Counted from the stretch's first letter, positions 1 to 8,345 are shown. The stretch: 14,539 nucleotides of DNA from CAZEQK01 sp964514395 (GCA_964514395.1 CAZEQK010000056.1:1-14539), one strand, 5' to 3'. The notes: a model not told the origin generated them from the letters alone. Numbers and translations are program-made.

Positions 1-184
1 AAAATACTTATAAATTCTATAAAATTTGGTCTTGACTATTTACCGCTAGACTTTCTTTTAGAACTGAATTTGATATAAAATAGTCTTCTATCATTATAAT
101 CTACAACATAATCATAATATATTGTTAAATCTATTTTCTTTTATTTCTTGAATTGACGAAGATGATACTTGTTAAAATTGGCAA
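1..184. other. AT-rich gap, possible weak promoters, no gene seen
   Basis: I see no supported coding region here. On the plus strand a TATAAT box at 95-100 lies 19 bases after TTGATA (70-75), which is too wide for a good SigA promoter. A second candidate is an extended -10 box, TGTTAAAAT at 170-178, with no convincing -35 element. Either could start the small RNA that follows. A reading frame opening with TTG at 169 has no ribosome binding site and runs through the RNA hairpins, so I do not treat it as a gene. Confidence 0.4.
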
Positions 185-374
185 AAGAAATGAAATGTGG
201 TAAGATAATTGTAGATAAAGTATGTAATGAAGGAAAACGGCATAAAATATTAAAGACCGTAGATGTTGGAAGCATCTACGGCCATACAATAGATTGCCAT
301 AAAGGCAGTTGGTTATTTTTAGGTAGAAGTAGACCTCCTAACCCATTAAGCTCAAGGGAGGTCTACTTTTTTTT
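185..374 (+). ncRNA. candidate small untranslated RNA of about 190 nt
   Basis: Three hairpins follow one another on the plus strand. The first is CCGTAGATG (257-265) paired with CATCTACGG (273-281), a perfect 9-bp stem with a 7-nt loop. The second is a short one around TGCC/GGCA (292-310). The third is a 10-bp terminator stem (329-366) followed by eight T. There is no plus-strand gene downstream, so this is not an obvious leader or riboswitch, and no ribosome binding site supports translation. The 5' end is a guess from an extended -10 box at 170-178; transcription could start earlier, near 107. I do not recognise the family: it does not look like 6S, tmRNA, SRP RNA, RNase P RNA or a common riboswitch. 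It could also be the 3' end of a transcript starting outside the window. Confidence 0.45.
327..374 (+). terminator. intrinsic terminator, plus strand
   Basis: GTAGACCTCC (329-338) pairs perfectly with GGAGGTCTAC (357-366) across an 18-nt loop, followed by TTTTTTTT (367-374); two flanking A-T pairs extend the stem. On the minus strand there is no U-run, so it works for plus-strand transcription only. The left arm contains an anti-Shine-Dalgarno-like CCTCC. Confidence 0.85.
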
Positions 375-448
375 ACTTAATCAAGACAACTGACTTTCCG
401 AACATGATCTCAATGAAAACACATATTTTTTATGTAATAAATAATAAA

Positions 449-832
449 TTATTGACGAGTTATGTTATGCCCTTTATTAGATAGAGCCGATACTGTATTA
501 TTTAAATCCTTTTCCTTCACCATAATATAATCTGTGTCATAGGTAGAGATTGCAAAAATACTTATCTCCTCTTGAGCTAAAGTCATACTTATTGATGATA
601 AAATACCTATTAAAGAAAAATCTAATGGTCCCTCAATTTTTAATAACCTCCAGTCAAGCTCGCAGGTTACATCCTTTGGAATATTATTTTGGGTACAAAC
701 TATAGACAGCTCATCAGACGTTCTTGTGATAGATAAAAATTCATTATACGTAGCCCACTCAGGGATGGCTGCATCATTCTCTAATTTGCAAACTCCATAT
801 TTATCGTTGAATAATTTCAGTTTTAAATTCAT
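449..832 (-). CDS. ACT domain-containing protein (ACT_7 / CASTOR-like)
   Basis: A 127-residue soluble protein. The C-terminal half (about residues 60-125) fits the ACT_7-type ACT domain: a WRLLKIEGPLDFSLIGIL segment, then SIFAISTYDTDYIMVKE and a closing helix. These domains usually bind amino acids or other small ligands and act as sensors; the ligand here is unknown. The start chosen is ATG at 832, because GGAGG at 843-847 lies 10 bases upstream. A further upstream start at 874 would place the ribosome binding site inside the gene. A TATAAT sequence at 857-862 could be the -10 box, giving a very short leader, but I see no good -35. It appears monocistronic. The family is well supported; the cellular role is not known. 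Confidence 0.88.
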   Translation of the reverse strand: MNLKLKLFNDKYGVCKLENDAAIPEWATYNEFLSITRTSDELSIVCTQNNIPKDVTCELDWRLLKIEGPLDFSLIGILSSISMTLAQEEISIFAISTYDTDYIMVKEKDLNNTVSALSNKGHNITRQ

Positions 833-990
833 AACATAGCTTCCTCCTACACAAATATTATACTCTTTTAACAAAATATCAGATTTCCATTCATGTCTTT
901 GATTGTTTTGATTAAGGACAATTTCATTTATTAATCATGACATAAGCCATTCATTCAGACATATTTCTCTATCTTTTTACAAATTTATAT

Positions 991-1019
991 AAAAAACGCT
1001 TTATATTAAAGCGTTTTTT
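991..1019 (-). terminator. bidirectional-type terminator after dynA
   Basis: A hairpin pairs AACGCTTTA with TAAAGCGTT across a 3-nt loop, with A and T runs that give a U-tract in either direction. It lies 12 bases past the dynA stop codon and should end that transcript. Confidence 0.85.
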
Positions 1020-1030
1020 CCCATTTACAA

Positions 1031-4000
1031 TTAAGCGTGATGTAATCTGTCTTCTGTTGAAGAGTTTTGTAAAAATCTGCGATGTCCTTGGAAATTATTT
1101 AATTCCTCTAATAATGAAGTAAGCATATCATATTCCTCAACGAAAGCGGCTTTTTCACTATTTGTAAGTAATGTTTCAAATCTTTCAACCTCTTGTTGAA
1201 TGGCAGCTACTATCCGCAGCTTTGTATCCTTTTCTATAAAAGATAATACATTTTCAAATTCTACATTAAGTCGTAGGGCTACCTCTGATATCATCTGATT
1301 AGTAATTCCCATAGTATCAGATAATAATTTTTCTTTAAATTCCTTCACTACACCATTCTCAAAGAAATTCTTCTTTGATTTCAAAAATGAAAAATATCGA
1401 GAAGGTTCAATAGAAATATGTAAATCTTGAAGGGAGAATGTAATAGGCGCTATTGCTACTTCAACCTCACAATACAAATATGGTAGCTCTTTTCTTAGTA
1501 CATTCACTTCATCAGCAATCCATTTTTTACCTAGCTCTTTTATTTTTTCTTCTATTCTGAGGACGGTTGCTTCAATCTCTTGCTTTAGAAAAAACTCTCC
1601 AAGTCCCTTCCATTCTTTCATTGCAAGAGTCAACTGTTTATGAAGCTCTTTTTTATTACTACCAGTTAAAACTGCAACGTTTATTGTTGTTGAAAAATAA
1701 TCATTTAACACTAGCCTCATGCGATTTTGTAGATATAAAATTAACTGTTCAAACTCATGAAGTATATCTCTTACCACATAGGAATAGGTTGTATTTTGAA
1801 CACGTTCTATTAATGTCATCACAGTATCCTTCAACAATTCATATTTAACTCTTTTATCATTCGAATCTTTATTCATGAACAAAATACTGTCACTGATTTT
1901 TCCTAAAAACTGTTGTAATTGTTGAACGATCATCTGATGACTCAGCTGTTTTAACTCTAGGATGGTCTGTTCATAGAAAAGATGTTCGAAGTTTGAAAAT
2001 GCATTTTTCTTCTTTATCGCCTCTTTTTTTGCTTGTAACCCTTCCTTACTTGATAGATGGTAGAGACGGGGATGCTCTATACCATTTCTAAGCAATTGAT
2101 GGTAGACATGTTTTTTCACACTATTCAATTCACCATCACCAGCAGCTAAATCTGATGCGTTAATAATAAAATACAATTTATCATGACGGAAGCTATGATT
2201 TACTTTCCCAATTTGCTGTAGAAAATATTGATCAGCCCTCGAAAAAGCATGATTATAATAGGTTAAATAAAAGATGGCGTCTGATTGACGTAATTGTTGA
2301 AAGGCAACGTTTGTATGACGTCCGTAAACGGAATTAATACCTGGTGTATCCACCAAAATAACCCCTTGATTCGTGATGGTACTATCATAATAAATATTAA
2401 CCTGATTGATGAGACAGGCCTTACTCTCTTCTGCGATAAGTCCCTTTAGCTCAGAAAGTCCAACATAAAACGGTTTTCCTAATTCCCATTCAAGCTTTTC
2501 AACGCTTCGTTTGATCGTGATTAGATACCCTGCATAGTTTTTTTGCATAGGGGTTGCATAGTTCTGCATATTAGGTTTCCAATGTGTTAACCCTGCAAGG
2601 TCTATCGTTATATCTAATTGCTCACCTATTGTTTTTATTTCTTCATTAAGCGATTCCGGTGTCTTTAAAACAATCCTTACTGTACCATGTGGATAGTTTC
2701 TATTCGATTTTTCTATTGTACTAATCGTAGCAGTCGTAGGATTAGGTGATACTGGAAGCACATAATCACCTAATAGCGCATTAGCAAAGCTTGATTTTCC
2801 AGCACTAAAGGCACCAAAAAGAGAAACCATAAAGGTTTGATTCTCATAGCGCGTGATTCGTTCTAAGAGTTGAGTTCTTTCCTGAGGGAGGACTTTATTT
2901 TTTAACAATGACTCCTTTAACTTTGATAACCAACGCTTGTTTTTTTCTTCAGAGAATTGTGTAGTAACCCTTGTATCTTCATCTGTCCAACTCGTATCAA
3001 TGATTCCCTCTTCTTGATAATCAATAGCTGTTAAGCTATTCTCAACTAATTCAGGAAGAGCTTGACGAGAGATCCTTATAAGTGAATGGTTATACTCACT
3101 GCTTGGTGGGAATTCTGTAAACTTCAAATGAAGTCTATGAAGTACATCATCATAGACCGCTACTGTATTATCGATTTTTAACTGATATACTTCGATTGCT
3201 TTAAACCTTGTTAATTCACTAAGAATACTTTGTTCTTGGGAATAGAAAAAGTCTCTCATTCCTTCTATTTGAATAGAAACCAACAAGCTAGCTTTATCAC
3301 GTATATCCTTCACAATCAACTCTGTTATTTCAGAGGTAAAAGAAAATACATATTCCCTACTTGAATACTCTTTTTTTACACGAGATGTAAGCCAATCTGG
3401 AGTAACCTGAAAAGACAGCAGATTAATTGCCTCTTCAAAATCAACTTTATTGGACAGCTTTGACCGATCAATGTGTTGAAAATAATCTTTTACATGAAAG
3501 AGCAGTTGTGATTTAACCTTGTTCTGAAGGTCACTAACTAGTCGTTCTAAACGTTTCTCCTGTTCTTCTATTGTCTTCTTTTTTGAAAATAATAAACCCA
3601 CTCTATAATTAGGTTGAAGGCTTTCAATCCAATTCCTAGCAAGATCAGTCGTAATATAGGGAAATAATGTTACATTTTTAAATAGAGAACCTATTTTTGA
3701 TTCAAAATTTTGGAGTATTATTTGATCATATTTCTGAATACCCTCAAGCTCTTTATTTAGTTTATTTTGCTTTTCAAGTTCATTGATTTGATAACCGTTC
3801 TGTTTCATATCATCTATGATGTCGTCTAATGCTTCTAGCTTTTCCTCCTGCATTCGATTTTCCACTGCTTTATAAAAGCCTTGTTCCAATCTTATTTGTG
3901 CGCCTTTTAGTAGCTGCTGGCTATGATAAAGCAATGATTTTATCTGCTTCTCAAAAGTTGAGAATTGATTTAGTGGATGATCTGGCTGCTTCATGCTTGT

Positions 4001-4678
4001 AAAATATATTTCTAGATATTTAATATTCCATTGATGAAAAACTTCCTGCATGGACTGTTTAAACATAGAAAAAGAAATCTCCTTTTCACTATGCTTGTCC
4101 ACTTGATTCACAATGATGAAAATTGGCTTTTGCTCCATAGATAATTGTTTTAAAAAGTTTAGATTTGTTTCTGATAGCACGTGGTTGTAATCCATAACAT
4201 AAACAATTGCATCTGTGGTGAAAAGTTGCTCAACAGTTAATGCTTCATGGGTATCATCTGTGGAGTCAATGCCAGGAGTATCTATAATAGCACTATGGTT
4301 ACCTAAAAAAGCTAACGGAGCCATTATAGTCATACCTAGGATATGATGATTGTTCATTCCCCATTCTCTTACTTTATTCCATGGGATTTTACCCTGCCAC
4401 GATTGTTCCTTTGTATCCTTTGTCCTCAGTATTAAACCAATATCACCATTTTGAATCTTAATAATATTAGCGCTTGTTGGAATTGGACTGGTTGGTAAAA
4501 TCTTAGCTCCTAATAATGCATTTAAAATCGTTGATTTACCCGCTGAGAAATGACCGCAAAAAGCAATTTCAAAGACTTTCTTTTGCTTTTTTACATCTAA
4601 TTTATGGAAACGAAGTTTCTCTTCTTTTGATAAAGGAATGATTTCTTCTGTTTCTAGTTGTTCTTTTAACATTGTCAT
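1031..4678 (-). CDS. dynA: DynA-type tandem bacterial dynamin GTPase
   Basis: A 1215-residue protein with two complete dynamin GTPase modules in one chain, as in B. subtilis DynA (YpbR, close to 1200 residues). Module 1 has P-loop GHFSAGKST (42-50), DTPG (133-136) and NQVD (191-194). Module 2 has P-loop GAFSAGKSS (622-630), DTPG (777-780) and NASD (840-843). Long charged helical stretches after each GTPase should form the stalks, with hydrophobic patches (for example around 337-365) as possible membrane paddles. DynA homologues tether and fuse membranes and have been linked to membrane stress and phage tolerance; I infer a similar role. Start: ATG at 4678 is favoured because an AAGGAAGGTG ribosome site (4689-4698) sits about 9 bases upstream. 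A GTG at 4690 is in frame but overlaps that site. It is transcribed alone, since pdaA upstream ends in its own terminator. Confidence 0.95.
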   Translation of the reverse strand: MTMLKEQLETEEIIPLSKEEKLRFHKLDVKKQKKVFEIAFCGHFSAGKSTILNALLGAKILPTSPIPTSANIIKIQNGDIGLILRTKDTKEQSWQGKIPWNKVREWGMNNHHILGMTIMAPLAFLGNHSAIIDTPGIDSTDDTHEALTVEQLFTTDAIVYVMDYNHVLSETNLNFLKQLSMEQKPIFIIVNQVDKHSEKEISFSMFKQSMQEVFHQWNIKYLEIYFTSMKQPDHPLNQFSTFEKQIKSLLYHSQQLLKGAQIRLEQGFYKAVENRMQEEKLEALDDIIDDMKQNGYQINELEKQNKLNKELEGIQKYDQIILQNFESKIGSLFKNVTLFPYITTDLARNWIESLQPNYRVGLLFSKKKTIEEQEKRLERLVSDLQNKVKSQLLFHVKDYFQHIDRSKLSNKVDFEEAINLLSFQVTPDWLTSRVKKEYSSREYVFSFTSEITELIVKDIRDKASLLVSIQIEGMRDFFYSQEQSILSELTRFKAIEVYQLKIDNTVAVYDDVLHRLHLKFTEFPPSSEYNHSLIRISRQALPELVENSLTAIDYQEEGIIDTSWTDEDTRVTTQFSEEKNKRWLSKLKESLLKNKVLPQERTQLLERITRYENQTFMVSLFGAFSAGKSSFANALLGDYVLPVSPNPTTATISTIEKSNRNYPHGTVRIVLKTPESLNEEIKTIGEQLDITIDLAGLTHWKPNMQNYATPMQKNYAGYLITIKRSVEKLEWELGKPFYVGLSELKGLIAEESKACLINQVNIYYDSTITNQGVILVDTPGINSVYGRHTNVAFQQLRQSDAIFYLTYYNHAFSRADQYFLQQIGKVNHSFRHDKLYFIINASDLAAGDGELNSVKKHVYHQLLRNGIEHPRLYHLSSKEGLQAKKEAIKKKNAFSNFEHLFYEQTILELKQLSHQMIVQQLQQFLGKISDSILFMNKDSNDKRVKYELLKDTVMTLIERVQNTTYSYVVRDILHEFEQLILYLQNRMRLVLNDYFSTTINVAVLTGSNKKELHKQLTLAMKEWKGLGEFFLKQEIEATVLRIEEKIKELGKKWIADEVNVLRKELPYLYCEVEVAIAPITFSLQDLHISIEPSRYFSFLKSKKNFFENGVVKEFKEKLLSDTMGITNQMISEVALRLNVEFENVLSFIEKDTKLRIVAAIQQEVERFETLLTNSEKAAFVEEYDMLTSLLEELNNFQGHRRFLQNSSTEDRLHHA

Positions 4679-4756
4679 AGGATAGCACACCTTCCTTACC
4701 CTATTTACTATAAATCATTAAAAGACAAATGAGAAGAATGAGATAGCTCGTAAGTA

Positions 4757-4790
4757 TAAAAAAAGAGATTTCTCTATATGAGAAATCCTT
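4757..4790 (-). terminator. intrinsic terminator after pdaA
   Basis: On the minus strand, GATTTCTC pairs with GAGAAATC across a 5-nt loop (4767-4787), followed by CTCTTTTTTT. It lies 25 bases beyond the pdaA stop and separates pdaA from dynA. Confidence 0.85.
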
Positions 4791-4812
4791 CATAACATCT
4801 TTTTATTAGAAT

Positions 4813-5598
4813 TTAATTATATGTTTTTGTTTGCAATTGATCCAAGCTTTTAAAGGTATACCCTTGTTTTCTTGCATCGTCTATGATTTTTGCTAATGCT
4901 TCTGCATTATCCCTTGAGACAGTATGAAGAAGAATAACGGCACCGGGATGGAGTTGAGACATTACTTTCTCATATGCATATGCTGAGCCATGCTGGGTTT
5001 TAGTTACCCAATCCTTATAGGCAATCGACCAAAAAACATTGGTATATCCAAGCTCATGACTAACTGCTAGAGAGCGTTCATTAAAAATACCCCGTGGTGG
5101 TCGCATATAGTTCATTGAGAGCTGACCAGTAGTCTTAAAGACCTGATTTTGTACCTTGGTAAGCTCCTTTATGATGGTCTCCTTCGAAATTTGAGTCATA
5201 TCTGGATGGGACCAGGAATGATTACCGATAAGATGCCCTTCATTAACCATTCTTATTAATAAATCAGGCTGCGTTTTTACGTAATGACCAGTGACAAAAA
5301 AGATAGCAGGAACCTTTTTTTCCTTTAATACATCAAGGATTTTACCAGTATAACCATTTTCATATCCATTATCAAAGGTAAGATAAAGCTCTTTTTTCTT
5401 TGTATCACCTAAAAAAATAGCATCATATTTTTTTAGCATATCCAAATAACCCTCTTGAGCAATCGACGCGGGATTACCATTTTTACTTTTTTTAAAACCA
5501 AAATGATATACATTTTTTCCACTAGCATGGGCCATTTGAAATGATAAGGTGCTGATTAAAATGATTATTGCGATAGATATTACTGCTAAACGCTTCAT
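4813..5598 (-). CDS. pdaA: PdaA-type polysaccharide deacetylase (muramic-delta-lactam formation)
   Basis: A 261-residue exported NodB-family deacetylase, close to the length of B. subtilis PdaA. Residues 1-25 are a Sec signal peptide (MKRL, a long hydrophobic core, AHA before the likely cleavage site). The NodB motifs follow: TFDNGYENG with catalytic Asp76, the metal-binding pair His127/His131 in HSWSHPD, RPPRG (166-170), and LLHT with His225. The Asn after the motif-1 Asp (TFDN rather than TFDD) is typical of PdaA. In B. subtilis PdaA removes the N-acetyl group from muramic acid in spore cortex peptidoglycan, a step towards the muramic lactam recognised at germination. Start: ATG at 5598 is preferred because AAGGAG lies 8 bases upstream; the GTG at 5607 overlaps this site. 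A SigG-like promoter lies upstream. Confidence 0.92.
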   Translation of the reverse strand: MKRLAVISIAIIILISTLSFQMAHASGKNVYHFGFKKSKNGNPASIAQEGYLDMLKKYDAIFLGDTKKKELYLTFDNGYENGYTGKILDVLKEKKVPAIFFVTGHYVKTQPDLLIRMVNEGHLIGNHSWSHPDMTQISKETIIKELTKVQNQVFKTTGQLSMNYMRPPRGIFNERSLAVSHELGYTNVFWSIAYKDWVTKTQHGSAYAYEKVMSQLHPGAVILLHTVSRDNAEALAKIIDDARKQGYTFKSLDQLQTKTYN

Positions 5599-5638
5599 GA
5601 TGTTCACTCCTTGTGATGAAAAATAAACTAGTTTAATT

Positions 5639-5668
5639 TAATATTTCACTAAGAATGAAAATCATTCA
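5639..5668 (-). promoter_or_regulatory. candidate SigG promoter for pdaA
   Basis: On the minus strand, TGAATG (5668-5663) is followed after 17 bases by AATATTA (5645-5639). This fits the SigG pattern (GNATR ... CATNNTA) except for one base in the -10. Transcription would start about 34 bases before the pdaA ATG. SigG control is known for pdaA in B. subtilis; the site here is inferred by eye. Confidence 0.45.
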
Positions 5669-5728
5669 TTGAATCAACAACCTATAAATTCCAATAAAAG
5701 ATTTTAACATATTTATTCGTTCAGGTAA

Positions 5729-5950
5729 CTAAAGCTCCATTTTATTAAGAAGGTCTCTCAGCTTCCTTAATTCATCAGTACTTAAAGTTAAACCCTTCCC
5801 CATTTTCTCATGCTCTGGTGCCCAATCTCTTAAATCGTATTTTGGGTCTCTACCATTCCAACTAATTAGATTTAGTTCTTTTCCCCATCCTTTTGCTGAT
5901 TCTGAAAGAACACCAACTGTTTCTCTTATATCATATTTGATATCTGCCAT
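5729..5950 (-). CDS. YdbC family PC4-like ssDNA-binding protein
   Basis: A 73-residue protein whose central segment, WNGRDPKYDLRDWAPEHEKM (31-50), followed by GKGLTLSTDELRKL, is the signature of the YdbC/PC4-like family. The Lactococcus member has a PC4 fold and binds single-stranded DNA, so the same activity is inferred. Start: ATG at 5950 has a GAGAGG ribosome site 9 bases upstream, and the conserved domain begins there. A TTG-initiated extension to 6019 is unlikely. It lies 65 bases after recQ on the same strand, with no terminator between, so the two are probably cotranscribed. An unused AGGAGG lies at 6003-6008. The family call is strong; a partnership with RecQ is inference. Confidence 0.9.
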   Translation of the reverse strand: MADIKYDIRETVGVLSESAKGWGKELNLISWNGRDPKYDLRDWAPEHEKMGKGLTLSTDELRKLRDLLNKMEL

Positions 5951-6002
5951 TTTATCGTTCCTCTCTTTTCCTTTAATATTTATCAGACAGCTAAACTTGC
6001 TA

Positions 6003-6008
6003 CCTCCT
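6003..6008 (-). promoter_or_regulatory. orphan Shine-Dalgarno sequence between recQ and ydbC
   Basis: AGGAGG lies just after the recQ stop codon, but no ATG, GTG or TTG follows at a usable distance; the ydbC start is 52 bases further on with its own site. It may be an mRNA-stabilising ribosome site or a relic of an older start. Confidence 0.4.
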
Positions 6009-6015
6009 AAAATGT

Positions 6016-8166
6016 TCAACTATGCTTGTGAATCATCAGTTTTATGGCCATGTAAGTTACTTCGTCAGGAAGTGCCTCTTTTATTGGTTTAAGCTTCCCT
6101 GTTCCACATTGTTTAATCGCTTCTATTATCTGTGCTTCAAGCTGCTTTGGTACAAATTTATCATAATCTATCTCTAAACCATTTTTTACACAATCAATTA
6201 AATGTCCTTCAATCGTGTTTGTTGAAAGACTGCGACTGGCTGCTATTTCCTCAATAGGTATGCCTCTTTGATATAGATGATAGGTTGTCATTCTTGTATC
6301 TATTCCTCTTTCTTTTTTTATACCTACCTGTTGAGCCCTAGTCTCATCATTAGCCTGTTCGTCCATTACAGGTTGATGCTGTTCTACATAACTCATAATA
6401 GCATCGATAAATTGTTGACCATATTTTTTAAGCTTCAAAGCACCTACGCCTGAAATTTTTAAAAATTCATCGTCATTGGTTGGATACTTAACGGACATTT
6501 CCTTAAGTGTTGCATCAGAAAAGACAACAAATGGTGGAACCTTAAGTTTTTCCGCAATTTGTCTTCTAATTCCTCTAAGTATTTCAAACAGCGCTTGATC
6601 AATATTATCGTTTGTCATCGAGTGACTTAACTCTGTAGTAATAACCCGTTTAATAGTGACTACCTTGTTATCCTGTAATACATCATAGGCTTGTTTCGTC
6701 AATCTTAATACTGGGTAGCGATCACCAGACCATGCAATGTAACCCTCTGATATGAGAAAATCAATAATTTCTTTAATAGTGGCCTTAGAATATTTTTTCA
6801 TAATACCGTATGTAGATAGGTTATTAAAGTCCATCGTCCTTATTTTCTCTGTATTCGCACCATGTAGTACATCCGTTACTAATCCACTACCAAATCTCTC
6901 CCCCATTCGCTTGATGCAGGACATTATTTTTTGAGCTTCAAGCGTAATATCTGTCCTTTCAATGTCATTATTACAATTACCACAATGACCACAATGCTCA
7001 TTTGTTTCTTCTTCACCAAAATAATCGAGGATATAAGCTCTTAGACATTTATCTGTGTTACAATAATCAACGATTTGCTTCAGTTTTTCATACTCCCCTG
7101 AAAGATCAACATTTTCTTTGTTGTTTTCTATTAGAAGTCTATTTGTAATGGTATCTGATGAGGAATAAAGGAGTATACATTCTGCTGGCTCACCGTCACG
7201 TCCAGCTCTGCCAGCCTCTTGATAATACCCCTCCATATTTTTAGGCATGTTGTAATGAATAACATATGAAATATTTGATTTATCGATCCCCATCCCAAAT
7301 GCATTGGTTGCTACCATGATATTTTTGCGATCATACAAAAAGTCCTCTTGATTGTTTGTTCGCTCTTTCTCAGATAGCCCTGCATGATATCTTGTCACCA
7401 AATATCCTTTATTATTCAGCTTTTCAGAAACAGATTCCACTGTTTTTCTTGTAGAAGCATAGATAATTCCAGATTTATTTTTATTATTTTTTAAAAAAGT
7501 GGCTAAATAATTAAATTTATCTACAGGCTTGACTACTTCAAAATAGAGATTTTCTCGATCAAAGCCAGTAGTTAGATGAAATGGGATATGTAGCTTTAGT
7601 AGCTGTATGATGTCATTCTTTACGATGGGTGTAGCTGTTGCAGTAAATGCAGCAATGACTGGTCTATTTGGCAGAACTTTCACTATTTTAGCTATCTTTG
7701 TATAGCTTGGACGAAAATCATGTCCCCATTGAGAAACACAATGGGCCTCATCGACTGCTACCATTGAAACCTGTATCGTATGTAAAAGCTCAAGAAAACT
7801 GGCTGTCTCTAGTCTTTCAGGTGCAACATAGATGAGCTTATATAATCCTTTTCTTGCATTGGCAAGAACGGTTTGGAATTCAGAAGTACTAAGAGAGCTA
7901 TTAATATAAGTAGCTGTAATACCTGTCTCTGTTAAAGCATCCACTTGATCCTTCATTAAAGATATCAATGGTGAAATAACAATAGTTACCCCATCAAAGA
8001 CGATTGATGGAATCTGATAGCAAATAGATTTGCCAGCTCCAGTGGGCATAACAGCAAGAACGTCCTTTTTATTTAAAATGTTCTCAATAATTTCTCGTTG
8101 ACCATTTCTAAAATCATCATAGCCAAAATATTGTTTTAACAACCTTCTTATATCAGTAGTAGCCAA
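6016..8166 (-). CDS. recQ: RecQ family ATP-dependent DNA helicase
   Basis: A 716-residue 3'-5' superfamily 2 helicase of the RecQ family, acting in recombination and fork repair. Visible motifs: motif 0 (NGQREII, 21-27), Walker A PTGAGKS (41-47), DEAH (139-142) followed by the aromatic-rich loop CVSQWGHDFRP, TATAT (175-179), and motif VI QEAGRAGRDG (316-325). The zinc module has Cys374, Cys392, Cys395 and Cys398. A winged-helix RQC region (about 405-510) and an HRDC domain (about 522-597, containing ISGVGALKLKKYG) follow. Residues about 620-716 add a helix-turn-helix domain (HTH_40-like), making the protein over 100 residues longer than the shorter RecQ forms. The start is TTG at 8166: an in-frame TAA lies 9 bases upstream, and the ribosome site is weak (AAAGG, far upstream), so expression may be low. 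It is followed by ydbC. Confidence 0.97.
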   Translation of the reverse strand: MATTDIRRLLKQYFGYDDFRNGQREIIENILNKKDVLAVMPTGAGKSICYQIPSIVFDGVTIVISPLISLMKDQVDALTETGITATYINSSLSTSEFQTVLANARKGLYKLIYVAPERLETASFLELLHTIQVSMVAVDEAHCVSQWGHDFRPSYTKIAKIVKVLPNRPVIAAFTATATPIVKNDIIQLLKLHIPFHLTTGFDRENLYFEVVKPVDKFNYLATFLKNNKNKSGIIYASTRKTVESVSEKLNNKGYLVTRYHAGLSEKERTNNQEDFLYDRKNIMVATNAFGMGIDKSNISYVIHYNMPKNMEGYYQEAGRAGRDGEPAECILLYSSSDTITNRLLIENNKENVDLSGEYEKLKQIVDYCNTDKCLRAYILDYFGEEETNEHCGHCGNCNNDIERTDITLEAQKIMSCIKRMGERFGSGLVTDVLHGANTEKIRTMDFNNLSTYGIMKKYSKATIKEIIDFLISEGYIAWSGDRYPVLRLTKQAYDVLQDNKVVTIKRVITTELSHSMTNDNIDQALFEILRGIRRQIAEKLKVPPFVVFSDATLKEMSVKYPTNDDEFLKISGVGALKLKKYGQQFIDAIMSYVEQHQPVMDEQANDETRAQQVGIKKERGIDTRMTTYHLYQRGIPIEEIAASRSLSTNTIEGHLIDCVKNGLEIDYDKFVPKQLEAQIIEAIKQCGTGKLKPIKEALPDEVTYMAIKLMIHKHS

Positions 8167-8289
8167 AATTATTTACACCATACCTTTCTATCCTTATTAA
8201 AACAATGAACCCTCCATAAATTGAGTTCCTTTATGTAAAATGCATTTTTCAACAAGTCCTATTCTATCATGAAAAAGAATAGAATGATG

Positions 8290-8307
8290 GTATATCTCTT
8301 GATATAC
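8290..8307. repeat. short perfect inverted repeat
   Basis: GTATATC and GATATAC flank a 4-base loop. On the plus strand a short T run follows after three bases, so it might be a weak terminator, but no gene ends here. It lies in the gap upstream of recQ and could also be an operator. Confidence 0.35.
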
Positions 8308-8345
8308 GAATTTTTCGAATAATTCAAAACAATTATATCCTTTTG

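Noticed and set aside
169..393. TTG-initiated 74-codon frame on the plus strand
   Set aside because: It has no ribosome site and no recognisable protein character, and it runs through two perfect hairpins and the terminator stem. It is better read as the body of a small RNA.
1567..1848. 93-codon plus-strand frame inside dynA
   Set aside because: It lies fully inside the strongly supported dynA gene on the other strand and has a low-complexity leucine-rich sequence; it is a shadow frame.
5653..5667. Fur-box-like inverted repeat upstream of pdaA
   Set aside because: The core differs from the Fur consensus at the two central positions, and an iron link to cortex deacetylation makes no sense. 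The SigG promoter explains the position better.
6752..6934. 60-codon plus-strand frame inside recQ
   Set aside because: It is antisense to the RecQ winged-helix region, with no domain or good ribosome site; it is a shadow frame.
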